Assembly (NCBI GenBank): GCA_907165275.2
Contig: OU015679.1
Coordinates: 1,302,001-1,366,000, forward strand
Length of the DNA stretch: 64,000 bases
Direction: 5' to 3'
Origin: Zygaena filipendulae
Lineage: Eukaryota > Arthropoda > Insecta > Lepidoptera > Zygaenidae
The translations under genes were made by a program, and so were the position numbers. The notes beneath the pieces were generated by a model. The model was not told the origin of the DNA and ran no database searches. It saw only the letters and a list, made by a program, of their open reading frames with translations. This document shows, piece by piece, positions 1 through 8,696 of this stretch (positions are counted from its first letter, which is position 1; each line of letters begins with the position of its first letter).

Positions 1-630
1 TTTCTCATTAAGGTTAACCACAGCTAAAGTTAGATCTCGACTTCAGATAGAAGCAATCCCCTCATATTACAAACTTAAGAAAGGCACTGTAATAAATTAT
101 GAGTGAATACTTCGGTCACAAAATTGATGTTCTATTTTTTTTTATTTTTTTTTTTTATTTGAAGGTCACTAATATTAGTCTTTTATCATAAGAAGAATCA
201 TAAGAGATTATTTCTAAAGGACAGGTAGGTACAATATTATTACCCACTAGACTGTAAGATTAGATAATTCTTTAATCAAAATATCATTACTGCATTCACA
301 GATTTATACTAAATGATTCAATGAAGCTTTGCCTATTTGCATGATTATTAGATACTTCATTCAAATAGTAGGTAGGCATGCTAACTAACTTGATATCAGA
401 GCTGGGAACTATTAACTTGCATAGGAGATCCTATGAGACAAGAAAAGCTATGCAACTCAGCTAACTTTCGTGTTGTTCATGGACCAGTTGAACTAATTAA
501 TTAATTGGTCCATGGTGTTGTTACACCTTTCGTGATAAACATTGGTTACTTTTTTTTTTTTTTTTACACACCTACCTAGGTGGGTAAAACTTGCATCATG
601 ACTTTCAGAAAAGGGAAAAGTACAACCTTT
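1..630. other. AT-rich spacer without a recognisable gene
   Basis: No open frame of note and no family resemblance. The stretch is AT-rich with long T tracts near 134-161 and 550-565, which look like simple low-complexity sequence. It holds one clean inverted repeat (listed separately). Confidence 0.6.
478..514. repeat. Inverted repeat around AATTAATTAATT
   Basis: The arm CATGGACCA (478-486) is matched by TGGTCCATG (506-514), a perfect 9-bp inverted repeat around an AT-rich centre. It could form a hairpin; no function can be assigned. Confidence 0.6.
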
Positions 631-840
631 ATATCAGTAAACACTGCTATGTGGGTAGGTATCTATTTTAACTATATTATTATAGTGTCTGAAACTTATA
701 CTGTGTGACTATAGGTACTAAATAAAAAAATACCTAATCCAGAAAAGTTCAACATTTAAAATATCAGTAAACACTGCTATGTGGGTAGGTGTCAATTTTA
801 ACTATATAATGTCTGAAACTTATTCTGTATGACAACTAAG
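631..840. repeat. Two diverged direct repeats, period about 130 bp
   Basis: The segments beginning near 631 and near 762 share the 5' block around GTAAACACTGCTATGTGGGT and then remain alignable (TTTTAACTATAT, TGTCTGAAACTTAT) for about 80 bp. The RT fragment that follows at 873 begins directly after the second copy. Confidence 0.65.
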
Positions 841-872
841 AGATAATCTATCTAAGAGATAAGCATTATGCT

Positions 873-1991
873 GTGGGGCTACTTCTAGACATGACGAAAG
901 CATATGACAGAGTATTGCATGGGACACTCCTAATGAAACTGAACGGACTTGGTATTAGAGGTCGCGCACTTGCATGGGTACAGTCCTACCTAAAAGACCG
1001 ACAGCAATTTGTTGAAGTGGAGCAATTCGCAGATAACTTAGATCGCTGTACCTACCGTTCAACAGTCATAACCACGAACTGGTCCATTCCACAAGGAAGC
1101 GTGATGGGATGTGTGCTCTTCCTGGCGTACATCAATGATTTACCAAACATCACAAACACAATGTGCGTACTATTCGCTGATGACGTTTCCCTACTATTTA
1201 AATGTCCCAACAACTCGAAATTAAGTATAAATAACTACATAACAAACTCACTTAACTCAATAACACAATGGCTACATGAGCATAACTTGGAAACCAACAA
1301 AAAGAAAACTAAAATTATACAGTTTAGGCCATATCAGAAAAAACCGATAGATCTCAAAAGTGTTACATCTACCCAAAAAATAGAAGAAGTGCAACAGGTC
1401 AATCTACTAGGTGTCACCATAGATTCGTTCATCAGCTGGAAGGCACATGTAGACAAAATTAAACAAAAAATGTCAAAGTTTGTATATGCGCTAAGCGTGA
1501 TAAAGAGGAACACCAGTAAGGAGTGCGCACTAGCTGTCTACTATGCGTACGCATATTCCTGGTTACGATACGGTTTAATTTTGTGGGGACACAGCACGGA
1601 TACTCCAGACCTGTTCATGTTGCAGAAGAAATGCCTAAGGATCATAGTAAACATAAACCAAAGAGACATCTGCAAACCATATTTCACAAAAGAAAAAGTC
1701 TTGACGCTCCCTTCCATATACATCCTTGAAGTTGCTACATTTGTTAGGCAAAATATAAATTTATTCGACTTTAACAGAAATCCCCGACGCAATAAAAAGC
1801 TTCTAATTCCAGAATCAAAACTAGATATATATAAAAAAGGTCCATACTACAGAGGAATAATGATTTATAATAAAATCCCGGACGACATAAAAAACACAAC
1901 ACATGACAAAATCTTTGCAAAACGACTGAAATCTTTCTTAATTATGAAATGTTACTACAAGATTGATGACTTCATGACAGATAAAACTTAA
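873..1991 (+). pseudogene. 5'-truncated non-LTR reverse transcriptase fragment
   Basis: A 372-codon open frame encoding the catalytic and C-terminal part of a LINE-type reverse transcriptase. It starts inside the RT domain at the first catalytic-aspartate block (LLLDMTKAYDRV), continues through IPQGSVMG and then the active-site box FADD (1173-1184, the F variant of YADD), and ends in the thumb and C-terminal region. The endonuclease, the RT fingers and any ORF1 are missing, which is typical of incomplete reverse transcription from the 3' end. The first codon in the open frame is GTG, so there is no meaningful start. The closest feel is the CR1/Jockey group, but I would not name a clade. The remaining frame is intact, so the insertion may be fairly young. 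Confidence 0.8.
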
Positions 1992-2180
1992 GTTCTACCA
2001 ATTAATAATGTAATTGATGGATCGTTTTTTGTTTCATTTTATTTGTAACATATTTTAAAGTGTACCTAATACTGCTATCATTATAATATTGTAACACCCT
2101 GCCAGGGTACATGTAATTTATGTCTATTTATAGCTATCTTTGCATGTAACAATTAATATATAAATAAATAAATAAAAGAA
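1992..2180 (+). other. 3' UTR and tail of the non-LTR fragment
   Basis: AT-rich sequence following the RT stop codon, ending in short AAATA repeats (2158-2176), which resembles the short tandem 3' tails of many CR1/Daphne-type elements. The 3' boundary is approximate. Confidence 0.5.
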
Positions 2181-2189
2181 GAAATAAAC

Positions 2190-2345
2190 CAGCGTTTACG
2201 TATTCTGTAAATACCGTTATATGTATATCAATATATTAAACTATGCATAATGTGTAAGCAATAAGCATATAAAGTTTGTACCAAGAATCGAAAACAAAGA
2301 CTCATCCAGCGTTTACATATTCAGTAGATACCGCTGTATCTTTTC
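2190..2345. repeat. Pair of direct repeats, period about 118 bp
   Basis: A block around CCAGCGTTTACGTATTC (near 2191) recurs with few changes at about 2309 (CCAGCGTTTACATATTC), each followed by a related TACCG motif. Function unknown. The following 2346-2620 shows nothing I recognise. Confidence 0.5.
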
Positions 2346-2623
2346 GCTTTCAGCATTAAACGAAGACACTAGGTAAGTACATACCAGATTGAACTTGGTT
2401 TTCTGGTATTATGTTTCGTCGTCAGGCCGCACCTTGAGAATCTAGATGCACTGGGCAGCACCGTCGCTTACCCGGTCTGCGCCTGGCGCCTGGTGTGATG
2501 CACCGGAGCGCCTTAGTCCTGGCCATGGGTGTTTAGTTTCTTTATCGCACTTCTGAAATGTTAGAAATGATACTCGATTAATACATTAAGCAACTGTTTT
2601 ATTTACTGTATCACAAAGTAAAT

Positions 2624-2645
2624 GCGCGAGTGCGTGCACTCGCGC
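2624..2645. repeat. Perfect GC-rich palindrome
   Basis: Two 10-bp arms, GCGCGAGTGC (2624-2633) and GCACTCGCGC (2636-2645), separated by GT. It stands out in AT-rich surroundings. The sequence from here to 3020 holds nothing I recognise. Confidence 0.6.
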
Positions 2646-3023
2646 CAATTCCACAAACGATAATCCCGATCTCACTCACCGTTGACGGCTTCCACCCCAA
2701 ATACGCGTCACATGACGTTTTATGTCACCTGTCACTGTCAGTGCCAACGGTATCAAAATGGCGAACGCTAACACAAAGAAAGATAATTTACGAGAGTAAC
2801 AAGTTCGCTCGGCTATTCTGACCCAAACAAAACAGTGGTAGAAAATAGTGGGATCAGATTAACAACTGAGTAATAATTAATGGTATCAAAATCACAACTT
2901 TACAAAATATCATATTGGTAGGTTAGTTAATTTAATAAAATTCAAATATTAAGAGAATGTGGCTCTATTCGCTCTAGGTTTTCTTTTCTTTTTATTCGAC
3001 AATGACGATTGTTCAGTGTTGCT

Positions 3024-3101
3024 GCTATGCTTTGCCAGCATAGCAAACCCTTAGCACTTTGCCAGTGCATTGTGTAACGCTGTCAGTTAACCACTGACAG
3101 C
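3024..3101. repeat. Three consecutive hairpins with 5-nt loops
   Basis: Stem 1 is 8 bp (3024-3031 with 3037-3044) with loop TTGCC. Stem 2 is 5 bp (3054-3058 with 3064-3068), also with loop TTGCC. Stem 3 is 9 bp (3079-3087 with 3093-3101) with loop TAACC. All stems are perfect. They lead directly into the tandem array that follows, whose units also carry TTAACC between partial inverted arms. Confidence 0.7.
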
Positions 3102-3109
3102 TGACCGAT

Positions 3110-3445
3110 AACGCTTAACCAGCAATATCGATCACCCTCCGCCTTACCGGCAAATACTGAACCATCATAGCTTAACCAGCAATGGTAAACCACCACCGCT
3201 TAAACCAGCGATACTGAATTACCATTACCTAACCAGCGATATTGATCCCCCCTGCCTTACCGGCAATACTGAATCACCATCACTTAACCAGCGATGTTGA
3301 TCCCCCCTGCCTTACCGGAAATACTGAACCACATCGCTTAACCAGCAATGGTAAACCACCACCGCTTAAACCAGCGATGCTGGATCACCATCACTTAACC
3401 AGCGATATTGATCACCCCCGCCTACGCGGCAACACCGAAAAACCT
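3110..3445. repeat. Degenerate tandem array with TTAACCAGC units
   Basis: The core CTTAACCAGC(A/G)AT followed by a CACC- or CCCC-rich stretch and a CTTACCGG motif recurs about eight times, with a basic spacing near 45-60 bp and a higher-order pattern. The short open frame through it is a by-product of the repeats and is not a gene. Confidence 0.7.
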
Positions 3446-3610
3446 TCGAAATCCTTTTACTAACTAGCACGGTACAGCGACTCATATTACACGCATTGGG
3501 AACAAACAGAAGAGACTTCAACAATGTCAGGATCTATGTGAATCATAATATTTGACCGACAGAAAGTAAATGTAGGAACCTTATGGCCGAAATGTGGACG
3601 CAAGAAATAT

Positions 3611-3915
3611 TCCATAAAGACAATGGTAATCCCATAAAGACAATGGTAATCCCATAAAGACAATTGTAATCCCATAAAGACAATGGTAATCCCATAAAGA
3701 CAATGTTAATCCCATAAGGACAATGGTAATCCCACAAAGACAATGGAAATCTCATAAAGACAATGGTAATCCCATAAAGACAATGGTAATCTCATAAAGA
3801 CAATGGTAATCTCATAAAGACAATGGTAATCTCACAAAGACAATGGTAATCTCATAAAGACAATGGTAATCCCATAAAGACAATGGTAATCCCAAAAAGA
3901 CAATGGTAATCCCAC
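3611..3915. repeat. 20-bp minisatellite, about 15 copies
   Basis: The unit CCCATAAAGACAATGGTAAT is repeated almost perfectly at 20-bp register, with occasional single-base variants such as CTCATAAAG. Because 20 is not a multiple of three, the apparent minus-strand proteins rich in LSLWDYHC are read through the repeat in changing frames and are not genes. Confidence 0.95.
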
Positions 3916-4397
3916 TTCTGATGTCAGAAATAGAAAGGAAGAGTAGTAGCAGATAATGGCAGATAGTTATCTGCTATTGCAAAGATAGCTGACTAACTGA
4001 TGATGATAACATAACACAATATAACTGAAGATAGGGGTAGGTATGACCGAGACTATTTGCTGAGTGACACATCTAGAACGAACTAGAAACTATTACAATT
4101 AATCGCAACAACATAGTTAGAAGTTGTACACCATATCAGATATCCGTAGGGAACACGGAGCAGTGCCTGGGACTTGCGACCCAGGTGTAGGTTTAATGGG
4201 GCCCCTTTACAATGCATGAACGCTCACCTCCACTGCCCGTGCTCCCGACTTAAGCAAACCTCTTTAAACAATTAGATGACACAGCACACGTAATCACTAT
4301 AGTCACGTAATCACTTGATACGACACTGATACGACACTATAACTGCACTGAACCGAACACAAAATAACAATGAACCGTCGCTTACGCATACCCGCAG

Positions 4398-4403
4398 TTT
4401 ATA
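4398..4403 (-). promoter_or_regulatory. TATA box candidate in the element A LTR
   Basis: The minus strand reads TATAAA inside GATATAAACTGC, about 775 bp from the LTR start. That spacing would suit a long U3 region. No initiator was identified with confidence. Confidence 0.4.
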
Positions 4404-4984
4404 TCAAGTTCTAACAAAGACGAGTTGGGCAATGGAGTGGAGCGGGGGAACGAACTTATTACAACCGCTATTCGACGGCGGGAAACAAAAGTTATTTTTC
4501 ATTACTCATACTCGGAAAGTAGGTCTGAAGTTGCCTGAGAAGCGGGTTGAAAGTAACCCTTTTCAGCCCTAGGGAAAAGCGCTTTCAACTGACAACTGTC
4601 AAATTATTAAAAAAAAACTAGGTCTATTTTCACATTTCTATTGAACCATGTTTCAACTTTCTATACAGCCAGCGCGATGTAAAATTGAAATAACGTAAAG
4701 TTTAAGTAGGTATTAATTAAAATAAAATTCACTCACTTTTTCTTAAGCTAATTCCTATTTATATTTTTTTATTTTCTTTTACTAATACTTAATAATTAAA
4801 GAAAACATTTTTTTTAGGTCGCCACAATGTAAATAAAAAATACTGGCTGAATAGCTAGCCGGCCAAAGAAAAAGAAATAGGTGGGAAAGTGTCAAGCGAC
4901 ATTTTTTCTTTAGCTAATTCCTATTTTTATTTTGACTTTCCTTGCATTCGTAATGAAAAGCACAGTGTTACCCTCGGGAGAAAG

Positions 4985-5059
4985 ACTTATTTAGTCCCTC
5001 TATCTATTGGCGCCCTCGCTACGCTCGGGCACCAAACCCCGTCTCGGGACTAAATAAGT
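4985..5059. repeat. Inverted repeat ACTTATTTAGTCCC / GGGACTAAATAAGT
   Basis: A perfect 14-bp arm at 4985-4998 is matched at 5046-5059 around a GC-rich centre that is itself rich in CG-containing words (CTCGCTACGCTCGGG). It lies in the presumed U3 of the element A LTR. It could be a hairpin or the remnant of a small palindromic element. Confidence 0.6.
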
Positions 5060-5177
5060 TACTTTCACCCCTAGGATAACAATGTACTATTAAATGAAAC
5101 TACCCTCTCGCCGACATATATATAAAATTAATATTTTAAATAAAATAAAATTTTTGTGAGCCTCACAGGGCGTCACA

Positions 5178-5191
5178 ATCCCCCCCCAAAG
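5178..5191 (-). promoter_or_regulatory. Polypurine tract of element A
   Basis: The minus strand reads CTTTGGGGGGGGAT immediately before the LTR start TGTGACG. This is the expected second-strand primer site of an LTR retrotransposon. Confidence 0.75.
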
Positions 5192-5648
5192 TTTTATGCA
5201 ACATGTGGAATAAAACTTTCTAAGTTATTTTCGCCTTATAATTATACCATAAAGTTATTATTTTTGGGAAGTAGCCGCCCCAACACCCCTCCAACCACAT
5301 CCAATGGCGTACCAATATCTCAGGTGTTGTCGGTCGGCGATCTCGTAGATATAACTTTAGTTTGCTGGATCTCTTAAAGGATTATGCTTATAATACTTAT
5401 AAGCAAATAAAGTTTATTTGTCGAATTAAGTTTGTTGAACCAAAACATTGATTCACCAATTGCATGTGATTGAGCCACTTCTCCCTGACCCAATTTATTC
5501 ATTTAATCAAATCAATTTACAATTTTCATTTACATCAATCAACATTATTTACATACGTAATGACATTACAACTCTAACATTACAATGTTAGTGTTATAAA
5601 CATTAAAGTTATTACAATCTTATGGGACCTTCGGGGAGGTCCCCTTCC
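5192..5648 (-). other. Element A 3' untranslated stretch
   Basis: Between the pol stop and the polypurine tract. AT-rich; no ORF, repeat or motif that I can support. Confidence 0.5.
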
Positions 5649-7203
5649 TTACTTATAATACTTATACAAATGTATAGCGTTGTAGTTTCCTTTCAGCTCC
5701 CCGCTGTCTGCATCTTGTAATGTATACACATTGTTAAACGGTACTGCGGCCACTCTATATGGTCCCTCATACAGGAAGGAACTCAAACTTCTTAGTTTCC
5801 TTACGCCCTTTAACGGACCTATTGTCTCTTCGTATTTTGACCAAATCTCCAATTTGAAAGACAATCAACTTATGACCTTTGTCATATTTTGAACGTCTCA
5901 TACTACTAGCGTTTTTCAAGTTCTCTCGAACCTGATCTCTAATACTTTCCAAACTTAAAGGTTGTTGTTCAAATTTGAGCTTATCGTCAAATCACAATTT
6001 ATTTGATTTTCCATACATGACCTCACATGGTGTGAAGCCTATGCTATCGTGTAGACTGTTGTTATACAACTCTTCTAAAGTCGGTAGTATGTTAGGCCAA
6101 GACTTATGATTCGATCCACAATAGGTTCTAAACAGTCTACCCAACTCTCTATTAACTCTTTCTACAGTATTCGGTCTCGGGTTCCTTACAGTTGTATATA
6201 TGGCTTTTATGCCCAACTCTTCAACTCCTTCTCTCCACACTTTACTTATGAATTGTTTACCGTTGTCGGTCATAATAGTCTTCGGCTTAATTATTTGTGA
6301 AAAATGCTTTAATTTAGATAACACGCTTTTGCCTGTGGCATCCTTCATCGGATATAACTTTACAAATTTACTAAAGGAATCTTGGAAGACTATTATGAAC
6401 TTCAACCCAAGAGTCCCTGCTGGTAGTGGTCCATAGATATCAGCCATGACTATATCTCCAATGTCCTTCGAGATTATTGATTGACAAGGTCCAACGTATT
6501 TAATGTTTTCACTCTTGGACATCTGGCATATATGACAAGTTTTTATTCTCTTTCTCACATCTTTGGTAAGCGCATTCCAATAGAATCTATCCTTAATGTA
6601 TTTTACAACTTTGTAAGCACCTTGATACCCCATTTCAAGGTGTACTTGATCAATTATGTCGTTGACTAAAATCTTCGGTAGGTATACGACTTCCTTGTTC
6701 GTTTCAATCGAATTATAATATAGTATGTTGTCTCGTAGTTTGCATCTCAAAATTATTCTATCCGATCTGCTCTGCGCCACACTGACGCTTCCCAAGCGCT
6801 CCATAATAGCACTAATCTCAGCGTCCGACGACTGCAGCTCGGATAATCGACTCAACTTCTCCTTGAGTTCGATATTCTCTGTGGTTTCTGTATATAATAT
6901 CTCATAGCACAATCCCTTATCTTCCTGTATGTGCTTGCTCTCAGGTGGATATCTTGATAATATATCAGCGACTAGATTCTGTTTTCCAGTTATATGTTCT
7001 ACTCTGTAATCAAACTGCTCCAAATACAGTATCCACCGCGTGACTCTGCTGTTATAAAGCTTCCAATTCTTGACGAACGTCAAGGCTTTGTGATCGGTTT
7101 TAATCGTTAGTTTTGCACCTCTTAAGTATGTTTCGAACTTCTTGATGCAACTTATAATTGCATAAAATTCTTGCTCCGTGACTGTCCAATTCAACTCTGG
7201 TCC
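5649..7203 (-). pseudogene. Element A pol, C-terminal third: RNase H end and integrase
   Basis: The minus-strand frame continues A's RNase H domain (EQEFYAIISCIKKFETYL, then the catalytic DHKAL block and LSRYPP). It is followed by integrase: a zinc-binding module ending CHICQ, the core with ADIYGPLP and MTDNGKQF, and PNTVERVNRE. A TGA interrupts the frame at 5992-5994 and the same frame resumes below it. A shift near 5775-5790 then separates it from the final stretch with EGPYRV, the usual integrase tail. Element D's insertion at 7203 cuts the upstream side. Removing D plus one 4-bp duplication (17,896 bp) puts this frame in register with the piece at 25.1-25.5 kb. This copy is inactive. Confidence 0.9.
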
Positions 7204-8130
7204 TGTGGCGGAGGTATTACGAGCAGGTAGGTATTAAACTCACATTGATGTAGAAAATGGAATTTTGGAAGTCATTTATTGTTAAAAACTTAGCGCTATA
7301 TATACAGAAAACCTTAAAACTAACAACCAATCAAAAACACAACATTAAATATTTACAACCAAACAACCAATGAGAAATCGTACATTAAATGGCGGACAGA
7401 TTCGAGCGAGATGCTAGTTTCTAGAATTTCATAGTCTCCTCTCGTCGCACACTCGCACCGCGCATGCGCGGGGTGCGCGGCGCGGAGGACGCGGGCGGCG
7501 CGCGCGCAGGAGCTCAGTCCGCCGCGTCTCAAGCGCCAGTCGCCATCGATCGTTGAGAGCGCAAGGCCGCGCGTCTCGCGCCGGACCGCGAATCGTGGAT
7601 GTGCGTGTGGTGCCGTACAGGTGTCTCCGACCGAGTAGTTCCATGGTGCTTGATGGTGTACAACAGCGTCGCAAGATCCAGGCGATTAAAAACGGCTCTT
7701 TTCAGAGCCACTCTTTCCATTTTGATGTACTGCCTGATCTTGCTTGCGTAGTTACTTCAGTGAGTGTGACCCAGGAACGTGACGTCGCTTGACTGTTCCT
7801 TCGAATCTCCAGCGAGGTCGTCTTTTTCAAGATTGCTCCTCGCACTTTCCTCTGTCTGGAATTCGTTGGAATTGAGTCAGCTAGGCAATAAAGAATAACG
7901 TAACAAATTGTCCGTGTCCTGTTTCTTTCTTGTGATTTGATAATAAGGTGATTCCACTGTGTATGTTATTTCTCTCTTGCTCCTTCAACCTTCCTGATCC
8001 TTAATCCAATTCCCCGGTAAAGGTATGTTACGTACACGGTTTGGTAATGGTAGGTAGATGGAGGTAAACCGCTGTGAAGTATGTAAGTATTTTCGTAAGT
8101 ATTTCTGTGCTCATGTGCAAGGTGTGCACA
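7204..8130 (-). repeat. Element D 3' LTR
   Basis: Matches 24169-25095 over its full 927 bp with no length change. By eye I count seven single-base differences (under 1 percent), including one at the third base. It begins TGTGGCGG and ends GTGCACA as written on the plus strand. A GC-rich block (7440-7530) lies inside. Open frames within it are not genes. Confidence 0.95.
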
Positions 8131-8144
8131 GTATCCCCCTTCAA
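8131..8144 (-). promoter_or_regulatory. Polypurine tract of element D
   Basis: The minus strand reads TTGAAGGGGGATAC directly before the 3' LTR start TGTGCACA. Confidence 0.7.
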
Positions 8145-8498
8145 GCAAAGCGTACGGTTTTCTTCACGACTCGTCCGCTCCGGGTGATGTAAGGTGACGT
8201 AGGTAAGACAGCTGGAGTCGAATTCCTTGCTTCACGTGTTTCGACTGGATCACGGTTCGGTGAACTCGATCTCTTGCGTTCCGACGTGACGTCAGTGTCG
8301 CTCGTGCTTACGTCTTCTTCGTTAAGTAGGTAGGCAGGCTTGAGTCTATCCAGTGATATCACGGTTGTGCGTAGTGGTAACTGTATCTTGAAATACTTCT
8401 CGTGACGTTGTAGAACTTGATAGGGTCCGTCATATGGCGGAGTCAATGGCGGTCTGACCGCGTCGTTTCGAACGAAAACGTGTGTACACGTAGCTAGG
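8141..8498 (-). pseudogene. Element D pol, C-terminal end
   Basis: The last part of D's integrase. It runs from the Jockey duplication site through a THVFVRND block to PPYDGPYQVL (the GPY motif of Ty3 integrases), then a variable tail, and stops at 8141-8143 next to the polypurine tract. It is separated from the rest of pol by the Jockey insertion. The removed length plus 13 bp (5,812) restores the register with the 14.3-16.4 kb segment. Confidence 0.9.
8486..8498 (+). repeat. Target duplication of the Jockey-type element, left copy
   Basis: ACACGTAGCTAGG here is repeated exactly at 14298-14310 and brackets the element. Confidence 0.9.
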
Positions 8499-8511
8499 CT
8501 CGAAGCGTTCT

Positions 8512-8537
8512 CTTGCTGCCTCCCCGAAGGGGAGGCG
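8512..8537 (-). repeat. 3'-terminal hairpin of the Jockey-type element
   Basis: GCCTCCCC and GGGGAGGC face each other around a GAA turn close to the 3' end of the transcript. A 3' stem-loop could be the recognition site for its own RT; this is an inference from other LINEs with structured tails. Confidence 0.6.
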
Positions 8538-8696
8538 GCAGAGGTGACTGCTTCGGGGCAGAGCCCCCTGCAGTGGGCGATCCCACGCTGTCCGCCACTA
8601 CGGACAGGAACTGGGGGGCGGTCTAAAGACCGCGTGGATCGTCGGGGCGGGGCCGACGCCGCCCGTCAGGGCGGCGTCCAGGCCCCGTCAGCCAAG

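Larger units (their letters stand above)
3916..5177 (-). repeat. 3' LTR of element A (right part; left limit unresolved)
   Basis: The right limit is firm. On the minus strand a polypurine tract runs into TGTGACGCCC at 5177, and the first 30 or so bases match the start of the solo LTR at 35847 at roughly three positions in four. A TATA-like box lies about 775 bp inside. The related solo LTR is 2.7 kb, so this LTR may extend left into the tandem arrays, perhaps to about 2.5 kb, but I could not find its other end. The stretch codes for nothing. Confidence 0.6.

Noticed and set aside
2411..2540. Possible rRNA or gene fragment in the GC-rich patch
   Set aside because: No recognisable rRNA core sequence and no sustained reading frame.
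3110..3445. CRISPR-like array
   Set aside because: Units are degenerate, spacers are not unique and the setting is a eukaryotic transposon nest; it is an ordinary tandem repeat.
3487..3755. Minus-strand ORFs rich in LSLWDYHC repeats
   Set aside because: They are read through the 20-bp minisatellite; the repeat length is not a multiple of three and the same words appear in several frames.
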